37,386 nucleotides of DNA from a virus: IMG/VR virus record IMGVR_UViG_3300025889_000360, positions 1-37,386 of that record. The stretch is one strand, 5' to 3'. Positions 12,351 through 21,274 of the stretch are shown here, piece after piece. A program made the position numbers and the translations under genes. Every line of letters begins with the position of its first letter. The first letter of the stretch is position 1. Under the pieces are notes generated by a model. It saw only the letters and a program-made list of their open reading frames with translations, was not told the origin of the DNA and ran no database searches.

Positions 12351-12587
12351 ATGACTACCTACAAACTAAAATTATATGCTGAGACCGAGGAGGATGTCAC
12401 TATGTGGATGGAATTATACTTAGATGTAGAAACAATTACAGGATTTTACATTCCCTTATCAGATGAAGATGAGGAGCCGTCTATAAATATATTCATAGGA
12501 GACGCCCCCATAACCATTAAACAAGAAGATCACATAATTGACTATCTATATAATAGATTCGTAATAAACGCTGTAAAAAATGACTAA
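12351..12587 (+). CDS. Hypothetical acidic protein
   Basis: A 78-residue acidic protein (MTTYKLKLYAETEEDVTMW...) with DEDEE near the middle. It overlaps the next gene by eight bases, so the two are coupled, and both belong to the start of the packaging operon. No recognisable domain. Confidence 0.6.
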   Translation: MTTYKLKLYAETEEDVTMWMELYLDVETITGFYIPLSDEDEEPSINIFIGDAPITIKQEDHIIDYLYNRFVINAVKND

Positions 12588-13050
12588 GGATAAAGAATAC
12601 TACCAATCACTAGATAAACGATCTAAAGAGTACAGACAATGGAAAGAGTCTCAAGTGGTGAACAAAGAACCTAAACGACTAGGAGATGTGATAGAATCAA
12701 TCACGGAGGTAACAGGAATAAAGAAAGTAGTTGAAAAGATATTTGGAGAAGATTGCGGTTGCGAGGATAGAAGAAAGAAACTAAATACTGTACATCTTCC
12801 TGAAAGGTTTAAAGTAAGACGATGTTTGACTGAGGATCAATATAACCAATACCAGGAATATAGAGAGCGTAGGACATTAGACTATAAGACTAGCGATGTT
12901 CAAATAATGATAGACATCTTTGCTCACGTATTTGCTATACAATATCACCTATCAGAATTGTGTTTAAACTGTCAAGGGAGTTACAAGGTTATAAAAAGCA
13001 TTGAAGATAAATTAGATGTAGTTTATGAAAGCTACGAAAATGAAATGTAA
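12580..13050 (+). CDS. Conserved terminase-adjacent protein with Cys motifs
   Basis: A 156-residue protein. Around residues 33-66, GDVIESITEVTGIKKVVEK leads to FGEDCGCEDRRKKLN, a motif that I recall in Bacteroidota phage proteins encoded just before terminase. A second Cys pair, CLNCQG, lies near 130-135, so metal binding is possible. The helical C terminus ends ESYENEM. Likely a packaging or head-assembly accessory, by position only. Confidence 0.65.
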   Translation: MTKDKEYYQSLDKRSKEYRQWKESQVVNKEPKRLGDVIESITEVTGIKKVVEKIFGEDCGCEDRRKKLNTVHLPERFKVRRCLTEDQYNQYQEYRERRTLDYKTSDVQIMIDIFAHVFAIQYHLSELCLNCQGSYKVIKSIEDKLDVVYESYENEM

Positions 13051-13074
13051 AATTATTAATAATCTTTTTTAAAT

Positions 13075-13341
13075 ATGGCAGACGGCAGAAAGAGTAATGG
13101 AGGACATAAGACCGCAGGGCGTAAACCTAAGGTAGAAGAACAGGCTTTGATAGAGAAGTTAAGCCCATTAGAAGATAGCGCTTACAAGGCTCTTAAAAAG
13201 GCAATCGCTTCAGATGAAAGTTGGGCGGTTAAAATGTTCTTTGAATATATGTACGGCAAGCCTAAACAAGTTATAGACCAAAACACAAACCTAAACATTA
13301 ATGACTTCGACGTATCCAAACTGTACAATAAAAAAACATAA
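13075..13341 (+). CDS. terS: Small terminase subunit
   Basis: An 88-residue protein: MADGRKSNGGHKTAGRKP is the Gly/Lys-rich DNA-binding start common to small terminases of Bacteroidota phages. The helical part follows (LSPLEDSAYKALKKAI), and then KMFFEYMYGKPKQ before an Asn-rich tail. It recognises the packaging site and stimulates the large subunit. The gene overlaps the large-subunit gene by 41 bases. Confidence 0.8.
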   Translation: MADGRKSNGGHKTAGRKPKVEEQALIEKLSPLEDSAYKALKKAIASDESWAVKMFFEYMYGKPKQVIDQNTNLNINDFDVSKLYNKKT

Positions 13342-14530
13342 GGACATTTGGAATCATTTAAACAATGAGACTAGATACTTTATAATCACAGGAGGTAGAG
13401 GTTCGGGTAAGTCATTTGAGGTGGGTCGTTTCTCCTCTATATTATCATTCGAAAACAGTCACAAAATACTATTCACAAGGCAGACAATGACCTCTGCACA
13501 CCTGTCAATCATTCCAGAGTTCCAGGAGAAGATAGAGCTGTTAGGTTTAAAAGATGCTTTTGACATTACACGCAACGAGATAAACAATAAGGTATCAGGA
13601 AGCCAGATAATATTTAGAGGGCTTAAAACCTCATCAGGAGACCAAACAGCAAACCTTAAATCATTACAAGGTATTGATACTTGGATATTAGATGAAGCTG
13701 AGGAGCTAATAGATGAAACTACATTCGATAAGATAAACCTGTCTATTAGGCAAAAGGGAATACACAACCGAATCATATTAATACTAAACCCAGCCACTAA
13801 AGAACATTGGATATACAAACGTTTCTTTGAGTCTAAAGGAGTTGATGCAGGCTTTACAGGTGTTAAAGGAGACACTACATACATACATACAACCTACTTA
13901 GATAACATAGATAACCTAGATGAAAGTTTCTTAGATGAGATTGAGCGCATTAAACTATCAAATCCTATTAAGTTTAAGCACGTTATAGAGGGCAGTTGGA
14001 TTGAGAAGGCGGAAGGAGTTGTATTTGATAACTGGAGGTTCGGAGACTTTAACCCAGACGGTCTACAGGTTATTTATGGGCAGGATTACGGCTTCAGTAT
14101 AGACCCTACCACTTTGATATCTGTAGCGATAGACCAAAAGAAAAAACGTATCTATGTTAAAGAACACTTATACAAACCCAAACTATCAACAGCACAAATA
14201 GGATACATTAACCTAGAAACTTGTGGTAAGAGTTTAATCGTTGCGGATAGTGCAGAGCCTAGATTAATAGATGAGCTGTACAGGATAGGTTGTAACATCG
14301 TAGGAGCTGAGAAGGGCGCGGGCAGTATCTCTTTAGGAATATCTTTACTTTTAGACTATGAAATAATAGTTGAGCCTAATAGCCAGAACATCGCAAAGGA
14401 GTTGAACAACTTTATTTACGCTGATAAGACCTCTAAATTATACATTGATGCCTTTAACCATACCATTGACCCATTGAGATATGTAGTTACATATGTCTTA
14501 GGTAAATCAACAGGAATAGAAATTCGATAA
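13301..14530 (+). CDS. terL: Large terminase subunit (packaging ATPase-nuclease)
   Basis: A 409-residue protein of the PBSX/Terminase_3 type. Walker A GGRGSGKS is at 31-38, Walker B WILDEAEE at 128-135 and the coupling motif ILNPA near 161-165. The nuclease domain has D262 in YGQDYGFSIDP and D316 in IVADSAEP, two of the RNase H-like metal ligands. It pumps DNA into proheads and cuts it. The start at 13301 (MTSTYPNC) overlaps the small-subunit gene and is needed for a normal N terminus. Confidence 0.95.
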   Translation: MTSTYPNCTIKKHKDIWNHLNNETRYFIITGGRGSGKSFEVGRFSSILSFENSHKILFTRQTMTSAHLSIIPEFQEKIELLGLKDAFDITRNEINNKVSGSQIIFRGLKTSSGDQTANLKSLQGIDTWILDEAEELIDETTFDKINLSIRQKGIHNRIILILNPATKEHWIYKRFFESKGVDAGFTGVKGDTTYIHTTYLDNIDNLDESFLDEIERIKLSNPIKFKHVIEGSWIEKAEGVVFDNWRFGDFNPDGLQVIYGQDYGFSIDPTTLISVAIDQKKKRIYVKEHLYKPKLSTAQIGYINLETCGKSLIVADSAEPRLIDELYRIGCNIVGAEKGAGSISLGISLLLDYEIIVEPNSQNIAKELNNFIYADKTSKLYIDAFNHTIDPLRYVVTYVLGKSTGIEIR

Positions 14531-14564
14531 TAACAATAAGTAACTTTTTTTGTTTAATAAGTAT

Positions 14565-14636
14565 GGGGCTGCGAGTAGAGTTAAATTATATGAAACGCGT
14601 TAGAGATAAATAAACTCATTGACCTCGCAGTATCCC
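14565..14636 (+). other. Structured intergenic element after terL
   Basis: CTGCGAG (14569-14575) pairs with CTCGCAG (14624-14630), extended across a bulge by GGG (14566-14568) and CCC (14634-14636). Inside, GAGTT (14578-14582) pairs with AACTC (14613-14617), and AACGCGTT (14594-14601) is self-complementary. The gap 14531-14652 has no gene. It could be a structured RNA, a terminator variant or a packaging-related site. The length is near that of a tRNA, but the folding is not. Confidence 0.4.
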
Positions 14637-14652
14637 AAATAAAAAAAAGTAT

Positions 14653-15297
14653 ATGAAGATAGTATTACCTGAAAATATAAGCGAAATAACGTTGGGGCAG
14701 TTTCAAAAGTATCTGAAACTATTGACGCGTGAACTTTCTGATATAGACTTCAATAAACGTAAGATAGCAATCTTTACAAAGTTACCCTACAGAGATATAT
14801 CTAAGGTGTCAAGTGTAGATTTTAAAGAGTTACTTTTACAGATCGATTTAGCTCTAGCAACTAAAGCAGAATTTACCAATAGGTTTACTTTAAACGATAT
14901 TGAGTATGGATTCGTCCCAAACTTAGACAACATAAGCATAGGAGAGTATGCGGATTTGCAAAAATACAGCGAGCAACTTAGCCTGGTTGAAGATGATAAT
15001 ATTGAAACTATGATCGATGGGTTCAATGAGATGGAAAAAATAATGGCTGTCTTATTTAGACCGATTATAAATAAAGATGGGTTTGGGAATTATAAAATAG
15101 AATCTTACACAGCTGATGACTCACGTAATGAGATAATGAAAGAGATTCCTTTAAGTTTAGTAAACGGTGCATTGGTTTTTTTTTCGAATTTAGCCAACGA
15201 ATTATACAACAGTATCCAGAGATACACAACTCAGGAACTTCTGAAGGAAACAAAGCATTGGACCACTTTACAAAATGGGGATGGTATCCAAGCATAG
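14653..15297 (+). CDS. Tail assembly chaperone, upstream frame (gpG-like)
   Basis: A 214-residue, mostly helical acidic protein (MKIVLPENISEITLGQFQK...) in the usual gene slot ahead of tail genes, followed by an overlapping ORF in the -1 frame. Bacteroidota siphophages carry this pair, analogous to lambda gpG/gpGT. A nine-T run (15176-15184) provides the slippery heptamer T TTT TTT at 15177-15183 in the right register (V-F-F). The unshifted product ends ...TLQNGDGIQA. It is expected to hold the tape measure protein during tail assembly. Confidence 0.7.
   Translation: MKIVLPENISEITLGQFQKYLKLLTRELSDIDFNKRKIAIFTKLPYRDISKVSSVDFKELLLQIDLALATKAEFTNRFTLNDIEYGFVPNLDNISIGEYADLQKYSEQLSLVEDDNIETMIDGFNEMEKIMAVLFRPIINKDGFGNYKIESYTADDSRNEIMKEIPLSLVNGALVFFSNLANELYNSIQRYTTQELLKETKHWTTLQNGDGIQA
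15177..15183 (+). promoter_or_regulatory. Predicted -1 ribosomal frameshift site
   Basis: T_TTT_TTT fits X_XXY_YYZ in the frame of the 14653 gene (codon starts 15178 and 15181). The -1 frame is open from here to 15446 without a stop, joining the chaperone to the downstream segment. Confidence 0.6.
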
Positions 15298-15446
15298 TAG
15301 ACGTCATTGCTAAAGGGAAACCATGGAAGATAGATTGGGCAACAAAACTAAACGTACATAAGGCTCATATATTTATTGCGCATAGAATTGATAAGCGGAA
15401 GTTAAAAGCAGAATTAAGGCAACGTAAAGGAGTGACAAAGTTATGA
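15258..15446 (+). CDS. Frameshift extension of the tail assembly chaperone (T-like)
   Basis: Translated alone from the TTG at 15258 this gives 62 residues (DHFTKWGWYPSIVDVIAKG...), but the frame is open from at least 15183. Lack of an ATG start and the slippery T run upstream indicate it is made as a -1 fusion with the 14653 product. The FxxKWGWYxxI...AKG...VTKL-type pattern is one I recall from Bacteroidota phage proteins in this position. The stop overlaps the next start (ATGA at 15443). Confidence 0.65.
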   Translation: MDHFTKWGWYPSIVDVIAKGKPWKIDWATKLNVHKAHIFIAHRIDKRKLKAELRQRKGVTKL

Positions 15447-15901
15447 ATATTTATAGCAAACTATTACAAACTATTAAAACTATTGCAGAGCAGGATAGCT
15501 CTGTTAATACCGTTACGAACAATGGGCGTATAGATTTGGATATTAATAAGACTGACCTATTCCCTATTGTAGACGTGTTTGTAACAGGTGCTACATTCCC
15601 TTCCGATGCTGTGATACGTTTAACGATTGAGTTAGTTTGTGTTGATCTAAGAGATACTAATAATGAGGTTACAAGCGATAAATTTTGGAATCAGGATAAT
15701 GAAGTAGATAACTTAGGTGAAACTCTTATGGTTATTAATCGTATTTGGAAGAAGCTATATAAAGACTTTGAGGATACAAATGTAACAGCGAGTGAAAGCC
15801 CTACATTAGTTCCTATTGAGGGAGATGGTAAGGATGTTTACGATGGTTGGAGTATTACATTCGATGTCGATGTACCGAGTGTAGAAATGTCTTTGTGCTA
15901 A
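15443..15901 (+). CDS. Tail terminator / tail completion-like protein
   Basis: A 152-residue protein: MNIYSKLLQTIKTIAEQDS, then strands containing IDLDINKTDLFPIVDVFV and a C terminus with YDGWSITFDVDVPSVEMSLC. The layout (short N-terminal helix, four-strand sheet, closing WxxxFDVxxP) is that of tail terminator or minor tail proteins annotated in Bacteroidota phages. It would cap the tail tube. It overlaps the chaperone extension by four bases. Family assignment is from pattern only. Confidence 0.6.
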   Translation: MNIYSKLLQTIKTIAEQDSSVNTVTNNGRIDLDINKTDLFPIVDVFVTGATFPSDAVIRLTIELVCVDLRDTNNEVTSDKFWNQDNEVDNLGETLMVINRIWKKLYKDFEDTNVTASESPTLVPIEGDGKDVYDGWSITFDVDVPSVEMSLC

Positions 15902-15918
15902 AACTAAACTAAAATATT

Positions 15919-16158
15919 ATGGCAAAACTTAAAAATGAAATGGTTATTAAAATTGAAAATCTTGAAACTATTGATAGGATTTCTAATGCTATTGAGTTGC
16001 AAAGAGAAATGGAAACCTTACTTAAAAGAATGCAATATGATTTAGATGAATGCAGGCATTTAGTATCACCGTACAAAAGAAGATATGGAATAGGATTACC
16101 TTCTTTATTGGGAGCGGTTTTAGAAACATACCATCAATTAAGGTTAAAGGATGACTGA
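15919..16158 (+). CDS. Hypothetical helical protein
   Basis: A 79-residue helical protein (MAKLKNEMVIKIENLETID...), with a heptad-like stretch (IELQREMETLLKRMQYDLDE). It lies between two probable neck/tail-completion genes and overlaps the next by eight bases, so an assembly role is plausible. No family recognised. Confidence 0.6.
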   Translation: MAKLKNEMVIKIENLETIDRISNAIELQREMETLLKRMQYDLDECRHLVSPYKRRYGIGLPSLLGAVLETYHQLRLKDD

Positions 16159-16681
16159 AGTTGAAAGAGTATTAAGGGAGTTTGGTGAACGAGTAAATAA
16201 AAAGGCACGCGCTAACTTAAAGAGCGAAGGAAAAGACGCGTCAGGTGCTTTATCTAAATCTTTAGTATTAGATGTAAAGCAACATCCCAACAGTATTACG
16301 ATGAGTATGTTGTCTGAAGATTATTTGAAATTTGTAGACAAAGGAGTTAAGGGAGTAGGAGGCACAAAGAAAGACGGAACAAAATGGAATCAAAAAAGAG
16401 TTACTAATAATTTATATAAATATAGAAAATTAAAACCTCCAAAGGACGCGTTTAATGGTTGGACTATTCGTAGAGGCATTGCACCAAGAGATAAGAAAGG
16501 AAAGTTTATGAAGCGAAACAGTTTATTGTATGCTATTGCTAATAGTGTATATCACACAGGTATCGAAACAACTAATTTCTTTACAACCCCTTTTGAAGAA
16601 GAGTACCCAAGTTTGCCAGATGATATAGTTGAGGCTTATGGATTAGATATTGAAGAAACTTTAAAATTTATATTAAAATGA
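16151..16681 (+). CDS. HK97 gp10-like neck / tail-completion protein
   Basis: A 176-residue basic protein. LKFVDKGVKGVGGTKKDG near residues 59-76 and the late PFEEEYPSLP-type segment resemble HK97-gp10-like proteins, where a YxxxVDxGxxG motif is characteristic. These form the neck or tail-completion ring between head and tail. It sits after a terminator-like gene. It overlaps a small ORF at 16678 by four bases. Confidence 0.6.
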   Translation: MTEVERVLREFGERVNKKARANLKSEGKDASGALSKSLVLDVKQHPNSITMSMLSEDYLKFVDKGVKGVGGTKKDGTKWNQKRVTNNLYKYRKLKPPKDAFNGWTIRRGIAPRDKKGKFMKRNSLLYAIANSVYHTGIETTNFFTTPFEEEYPSLPDDIVEAYGLDIEETLKFILK

Positions 16682-16827
16682 TGGACTATAAAGACTTATT
16701 AGCGAGATATATTAAACATATTGTTGAGTGTGAGGGAGTTGATTTTTTATCACAAAGCTATATTAATGGAGGTGATGTTAAGTTCTCAAAAGACGAGATT
16801 AAGGAATTAGAAAGATTGTCATTATGA
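16678..16827 (+). CDS. Small protein between neck and tail genes
   Basis: A 49-residue ORF (MMDYKDLLARYIKHIVECEG...; ends KELERLSL). It fills the gap exactly, with four-base overlaps on both sides (ATGATGG at 16678 and ATGA at 16824). A start at the second ATG (16681) is equally possible. Helical appearance. Function unknown. Confidence 0.6.
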   Translation: MMDYKDLLARYIKHIVECEGVDFLSQSYINGGDVKFSKDEIKELERLSL

Positions 16828-17897
16828 TACGTTCACTATCGCCTTATTACGTAACAGTTCCTTTTGTATCTCCTGCATCTAGTGAAACCTGTACGTCCTA
16901 TACTCTTAATGTTTATATTTGGGATGGGTTAAAAGCAAGCGTTCCTGCAACGGTTACTTATTCATATACTAAATCAAACCCAACAGCATCGACAGGTAGC
17001 GATAAGATAAACATATCTAGGATACTATCAGACTACATAGAGCCAACACCAATAGAGGGAGTTGCTACAGAAATAACAAACGCTGAGTTAACTTGGTGGG
17101 TTAAGTACGAATATACTTACGTTAGTGATGAGCCAACAGACGCAACGACACCACAAGGCACAACCACTTCTTTATACTCCAGAGGATATACCTATGGGGG
17201 TGAGGGAGAAAACATTACAACGGTTACTAATAGAAAACTATTTGCAGGCGATGAGTTTAAAGCAGATAGAACTAGTTATTATAACTTGCCTATTCTATTT
17301 GATGAGTCGGCTACAACAGATATAATAGTTTTAAGTTATCCTAACAGCGAAATAAATTACTCAGTATCAAAGGCAGCAACTACCACTTCATCACGGTTAG
17401 TTGGAAACATATGGGTTAATTTAAGTGAGACCACATTAGATACTTATGTAGTTATTACAGTTGAGGGGGTGGAGTTATGTACTATTTTGATTGAGGATGA
17501 ACAAAAGTATGCACCTTTAGATATATTTTTCATAAATAAGTACGGATGCCAACAGTCTTTTACATTCTTTAAGGAAAAAACGGATAGTTTAACCATTACA
17601 GACAGCCAATTTGAGAGCGATAGAGGTCAGCCCAGCGCAGGAAACCATCAGTTTGTACGCTTTAATGTTCAAGGCAGAGAGGAGTTCAGGGTGAATACTG
17701 GATGGATTGATGAGGAAAACAACGAAACTATAAAGCAATTACTGTTATCGGAGTTGATATGGTCTTATGATGGCACTAATTTCACCCCGTTAAACATCAA
17801 AACTAAGACTCAAGAATGGAAAACACAACAAAAAAACAAGCTAATTAACTACGAAATAGGATTTGAGTATTCGTATAACGAAATTAATAACATATAA
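16824..17897 (+). CDS. Beta-rich tail protein
   Basis: A 357-residue Thr/Ser-rich protein of mainly beta character (MIRSLSPYYVTVPFVSP...), with a C-terminal DEENNETIKQLLLSELIW segment. Proteins of this type lie just upstream of the large distal tail protein in Bacteroidota siphophages. It is probably a distal tail or baseplate part. Its stop immediately precedes the TTG start of the next gene. Confidence 0.55.
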   Translation: MIRSLSPYYVTVPFVSPASSETCTSYTLNVYIWDGLKASVPATVTYSYTKSNPTASTGSDKINISRILSDYIEPTPIEGVATEITNAELTWWVKYEYTYVSDEPTDATTPQGTTTSLYSRGYTYGGEGENITTVTNRKLFAGDEFKADRTSYYNLPILFDESATTDIIVLSYPNSEINYSVSKAATTTSSRLVGNIWVNLSETTLDTYVVITVEGVELCTILIEDEQKYAPLDIFFINKYGCQQSFTFFKEKTDSLTITDSQFESDRGQPSAGNHQFVRFNVQGREEFRVNTGWIDEENNETIKQLLLSELIWSYDGTNFTPLNIKTKTQEWKTQQKNKLINYEIGFEYSYNEINNI

Positions 17898-20306
17898 TTG
17901 ATTAGTACTATATACATAGGGGGTTGGAGATTAGATCAATTTAACGATGAAAACGTTAACGTTGTAAGTCAAGTTGCTAGTATTAAAGATATTACAGCAA
18001 ACAATACCGACTATACGTATGATTTCACATTACCTGCGTCTCAAAGAAATAATATTCTATTTAAGCATTGGTACGACTTCAATATTGATAATGGATTTGA
18101 TGCACGAACAAAGCAAAGCGGTGAAATATATTTAGATGGTGTTCTGTTTAAAGAGGGCAACTTTAGTCTTTTAAGTGTAAATATAAAAAAAAACAAAGTA
18201 AATCATTATGTAGTTAAGTTCGTTGGTAAGTTAGTAGATATAAAAGAAAAGGCTAAGGAGTTAGAATTAAGTGATTTAAATTTAATAGAATACGACCACG
18301 ACTTTTCAAGTGATAACGTCTATCTTGGATTAACACAAAGTTTATTTTCAGGGTCTATAATTTATAACCTATTTGCAAAGAAACAGTTTTATATCAATGG
18401 AGATGGAGTTGATGAAGTGCAAACAGCAACGACATCTAATATATCTTTCGAAGGAGGAGCTGGCTCTGGTGTTATATGGAACGATCTTAGACCTTCTTTA
18501 AAAGTAATAAATATAATAGAAGCTATTGAGGTATTACTAGATGTGACATTTACACGTCATTTTTTTGGTACGTCTGAGTTTAACACTTTATATATGTGGT
18601 TAAACCCCGATAAAGATGAAACAATAAGAGGTAATTTCCTAAGAGTTGATTGGGATAATAATACATCGCCTCCTTTTGGTAATCCTGGTATGTTCGGACC
18701 TTATATGAATCTTACTACTGATGAGGGAAGTTATCCAAGAGAACTAGATGGATGGTGGTCTTTTGTTTATGTAATTACTCCAGAAGCAGGATTCGAAACT
18801 GTTACTTATACGATGAGAACCATCTTAGACGGTGATGATTTTGCATCTATTGAAATTCCATCAGGGGGCAATCAAATAGACGGTTCAGGAGTTCAGCTTA
18901 TTAATATGAGAGATGTATCTGTTGGAAGTCATATCGTTTCTTTTGAGGTTGTAAGTGAACAAGATTTTCAATACACAGCGGTGTTAAATCAATATAATTA
19001 TGATAACGCAGGATTTGATATTGATAGTGCTGGAACGAGTGGTTCTGCTCAAACCCTAAACGGTGATTTAATTATATCACAAAACATTCCTAAAATAAAG
19101 ATAATTGATTTTTTAAAAGGTTTATTTAATGCTTTTAAATTAGTTATTATAAGACAAGAGAATGGAGATTATTATGTAAATACAATATCTAATTATTATG
19201 CGGAAGGATTAAGTTATGATATTACGAAATATATTGATTGGGATTCTTTTGACGTTTCAAGGGGTGAGCTGTTAAATGAGATAAAGTTTAAGTTTAAAAA
19301 GCCTACAACGATTGCAAATATATTCTTTGAGTCTCTTAATGGTAGAGGATATGGAGATCAATTTTTATACCTAAATGATGAGGATGGAAAACCATTAGAG
19401 GGGGGTAGTTTAGTTGTAGAACTCCCTTTTGAGCAGTTTCAATATGAAAGGCTTATAGATGTTTTTACATCAATACCAGCACAACTATTACACGCTTCAA
19501 TAGTTGATGAAGATTTACAGCCAGCAAATCCTAAAGCTCATTTATTTTACAATATTAGAGAGGGTCAGGGAGTTACAAGTATAGGCTTTAGAAATGATTT
19601 GGATCAGAAAATACCTATCCCACTCCCAACAATTAATGTACCTAATCATGGTAATTCTTTAGAAAACTCATCATTCTCATTTTTATTTGAGGCTGAATAT
19701 TCGGAATGGGACGGCAACCCTTTCACTAAAAATCTTTATAAAAACCACTATGAAGATTATATACTAGCAATCTTTAACATCAAAAAACGAACAGTAAAAC
19801 ATAAGGCTTTTTTGCCATTACATATTATAACGAAGATACAACTAAACGATGTAGTTTATATAAAAGGAAACTATTACCGAATTGATAAATATAGTTATAA
19901 TCTATTAGATGGAGCGACTGATTTCGATTTAGTAAATTCATTTGATAATACTTTAAATCCCTACTTAGCATATCCAAATACAATAACAACAAGCCTTAAT
20001 GCAACAACGGAAAAGGTATTTTTAACGAGTGCTAGTAATTCAACTTTTGTTAAAAACGATTTAGGGTTTGGCACTAGTTGGGTAACTGTTTCTGGTGTTC
20101 AAGAAAGCCAAACTACAACAAATATATTAACCATTGATGTAGATGAAAATACAACAGAATATGATAGGTCTATAACGATCACATCAACAAATACAGCAAC
20201 AGGGGAAACGGAAATAATATACATATATCAAAAAGGAGTTATTTATATACCAACCCTTAATTTTTCAGATTATAGAAATTCACAATATTTAAACTTAATA
20301 ATATGA
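17898..20306 (+). CDS. Large distal tail protein with C-terminal BACON domain
   Basis: An 802-residue protein read from a TTG start directly abutting the previous stop. The N-terminal part (YTYDFTLPASQRNNILFKHW near residue 40) looks like the hub/Dit-Tal-type proteins that form the tail tip in Bacteroidota phages. Residues about 695-780 form a BACON-like domain: ...TSWVTVSGVQES..., NTTEYDRSITITS and a final IIYIYQKG. BACON domains are linked to glycan or mucin attachment and occur in crAss-like phages. The protein probably binds the cell surface at the tail tip. Confidence 0.7.
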   Translation: MISTIYIGGWRLDQFNDENVNVVSQVASIKDITANNTDYTYDFTLPASQRNNILFKHWYDFNIDNGFDARTKQSGEIYLDGVLFKEGNFSLLSVNIKKNKVNHYVVKFVGKLVDIKEKAKELELSDLNLIEYDHDFSSDNVYLGLTQSLFSGSIIYNLFAKKQFYINGDGVDEVQTATTSNISFEGGAGSGVIWNDLRPSLKVINIIEAIEVLLDVTFTRHFFGTSEFNTLYMWLNPDKDETIRGNFLRVDWDNNTSPPFGNPGMFGPYMNLTTDEGSYPRELDGWWSFVYVITPEAGFETVTYTMRTILDGDDFASIEIPSGGNQIDGSGVQLINMRDVSVGSHIVSFEVVSEQDFQYTAVLNQYNYDNAGFDIDSAGTSGSAQTLNGDLIISQNIPKIKIIDFLKGLFNAFKLVIIRQENGDYYVNTISNYYAEGLSYDITKYIDWDSFDVSRGELLNEIKFKFKKPTTIANIFFESLNGRGYGDQFLYLNDEDGKPLEGGSLVVELPFEQFQYERLIDVFTSIPAQLLHASIVDEDLQPANPKAHLFYNIREGQGVTSIGFRNDLDQKIPIPLPTINVPNHGNSLENSSFSFLFEAEYSEWDGNPFTKNLYKNHYEDYILAIFNIKKRTVKHKAFLPLHIITKIQLNDVVYIKGNYYRIDKYSYNLLDGATDFDLVNSFDNTLNPYLAYPNTITTSLNATTEKVFLTSASNSTFVKNDLGFGTSWVTVSGVQESQTTTNILTIDVDENTTEYDRSITITSTNTATGETEIIYIYQKGVIYIPTLNFSDYRNSQYLNLII

Positions 20307-21130
20307 GTACAATAGTAGTAAAAGATGGCAATATAGCCGATAAGTATTATAACGTAGTTGGAGCTGGAACGGCAGCAGACCCATTTCAACAGGTAGTTCC
20401 AGATTATAGGATTGCAAACGCAATTAGAAACATAGCGGTTAATGACGGTGTCACAGTTAGCGTTTATGAAAAGGCGAAGAACTTAGTTAAGTTTGGTTCA
20501 AATCCTTCGTTGGCATCGGGGGTTGAAGAAACGGTGTGGAGTACGGGTGGTATAGAGGTGTTAGAAACCACTAACGCAATAGGTAGATTAGTATCTACGG
20601 ATGCAGGAGATACTCAAACCGTCGTTATAGAGGGGCATACTATAAGTGGCTCAGATTTCACATTTGTAACTCAAACAGCAACACTAAATGGAACTACTCC
20701 AGTAGTATTGACAACTTTATTGGCGCGAACTAGCCGAATTTACAATACAGGTTCTACTGATTTTGCAGGAACTGTGACTGTATATACAAATGGGGGAGAT
20801 ACTCATTTAACAGCGTCAGGGAGTGATAACCAGTCTTTAAAATGCGCCAGAACAACATCGAGTACTGACTATTGGATAATCACAGGCTTTGATGTCGCTG
20901 TCAATAGGTCTAACATTGCTAATGTAGATTTTAAATTACAAGTTAGAGAATCTGGCGGTGTCTTTCGAACACAGTATTTTACTAGCCAGGCAAATGGAGG
21001 TAGTTATTTCACTTTCGACCAGCCATTAATAGTAAAGCCGAACTCAGATGTGAGGGTTCAAGCAACAAGTAACGCTGCGAGTACTTCCGTTGGCTCATCT
21101 ATTCACGGATATTTAGCTATTGTACAATGA
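20303..21130 (+). CDS. Tail/baseplate-associated protein, possibly receptor-binding
   Basis: A 275-residue beta-rich protein: MSTIVVKDGNIADKYYNV at the N terminus, a Thr-rich middle, and a C-terminal half ending SSIHGYLAIVQ. The second half (...NGGDTHLTASG..., FKLQVRESGGVF) has the look of a jelly-roll or upper-baseplate domain. It overlaps the BACON protein gene by four bases. Adhesion is inferred from the position. Confidence 0.5.
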   Translation: MSTIVVKDGNIADKYYNVVGAGTAADPFQQVVPDYRIANAIRNIAVNDGVTVSVYEKAKNLVKFGSNPSLASGVEETVWSTGGIEVLETTNAIGRLVSTDAGDTQTVVIEGHTISGSDFTFVTQTATLNGTTPVVLTTLLARTSRIYNTGSTDFAGTVTVYTNGGDTHLTASGSDNQSLKCARTTSSTDYWIITGFDVAVNRSNIANVDFKLQVRESGGVFRTQYFTSQANGGSYFTFDQPLIVKPNSDVRVQATSNAASTSVGSSIHGYLAIVQ

Positions 21131-21270
21131 TTATAAAGATAATAGATACTTTGCAGGGCAATGATTTCTACGGCTCTGGGAAATATACCGAAATAGCCAA
21201 AGGGAAAAACGAACTTGTTACAGATTGGAAGGGGTTTAAACGTAAAGTTAAGAGAGCAATTAATAAATAA
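21127..21270 (+). CDS. Small basic protein before the tape measure gene
   Basis: A 47-residue ORF (MIIKIIDTLQGNDFYGSGKY...; ends KRKVKRAINK). It starts at an ATGA overlap with the upstream gene and ends four bases before the tape measure start. The tight spacing supports reality. Function unknown. Confidence 0.6.
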   Translation: MIIKIIDTLQGNDFYGSGKYTEIAKGKNELVTDWKGFKRKVKRAINK

Positions 21271-21274
21271 AAAA

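Noticed and set aside
13459-13884. Minus-strand ORF of 141 codons inside terL
   Set aside because: It is antisense to strong ATPase motifs, its product has no protein-like pattern, and no promoter is seen.
14565-14636. tRNA gene
   Set aside because: The length is suitable, but there is no acceptor stem pairing of the right form, no T-loop TTC motif and no anticodon arm in place.
21215-21274. Upstream start of the tape measure gene
   Set aside because: It lies within the small gene 21127-21270; MALEKNISINVDTG at 21275 is a typical tape measure N terminus.
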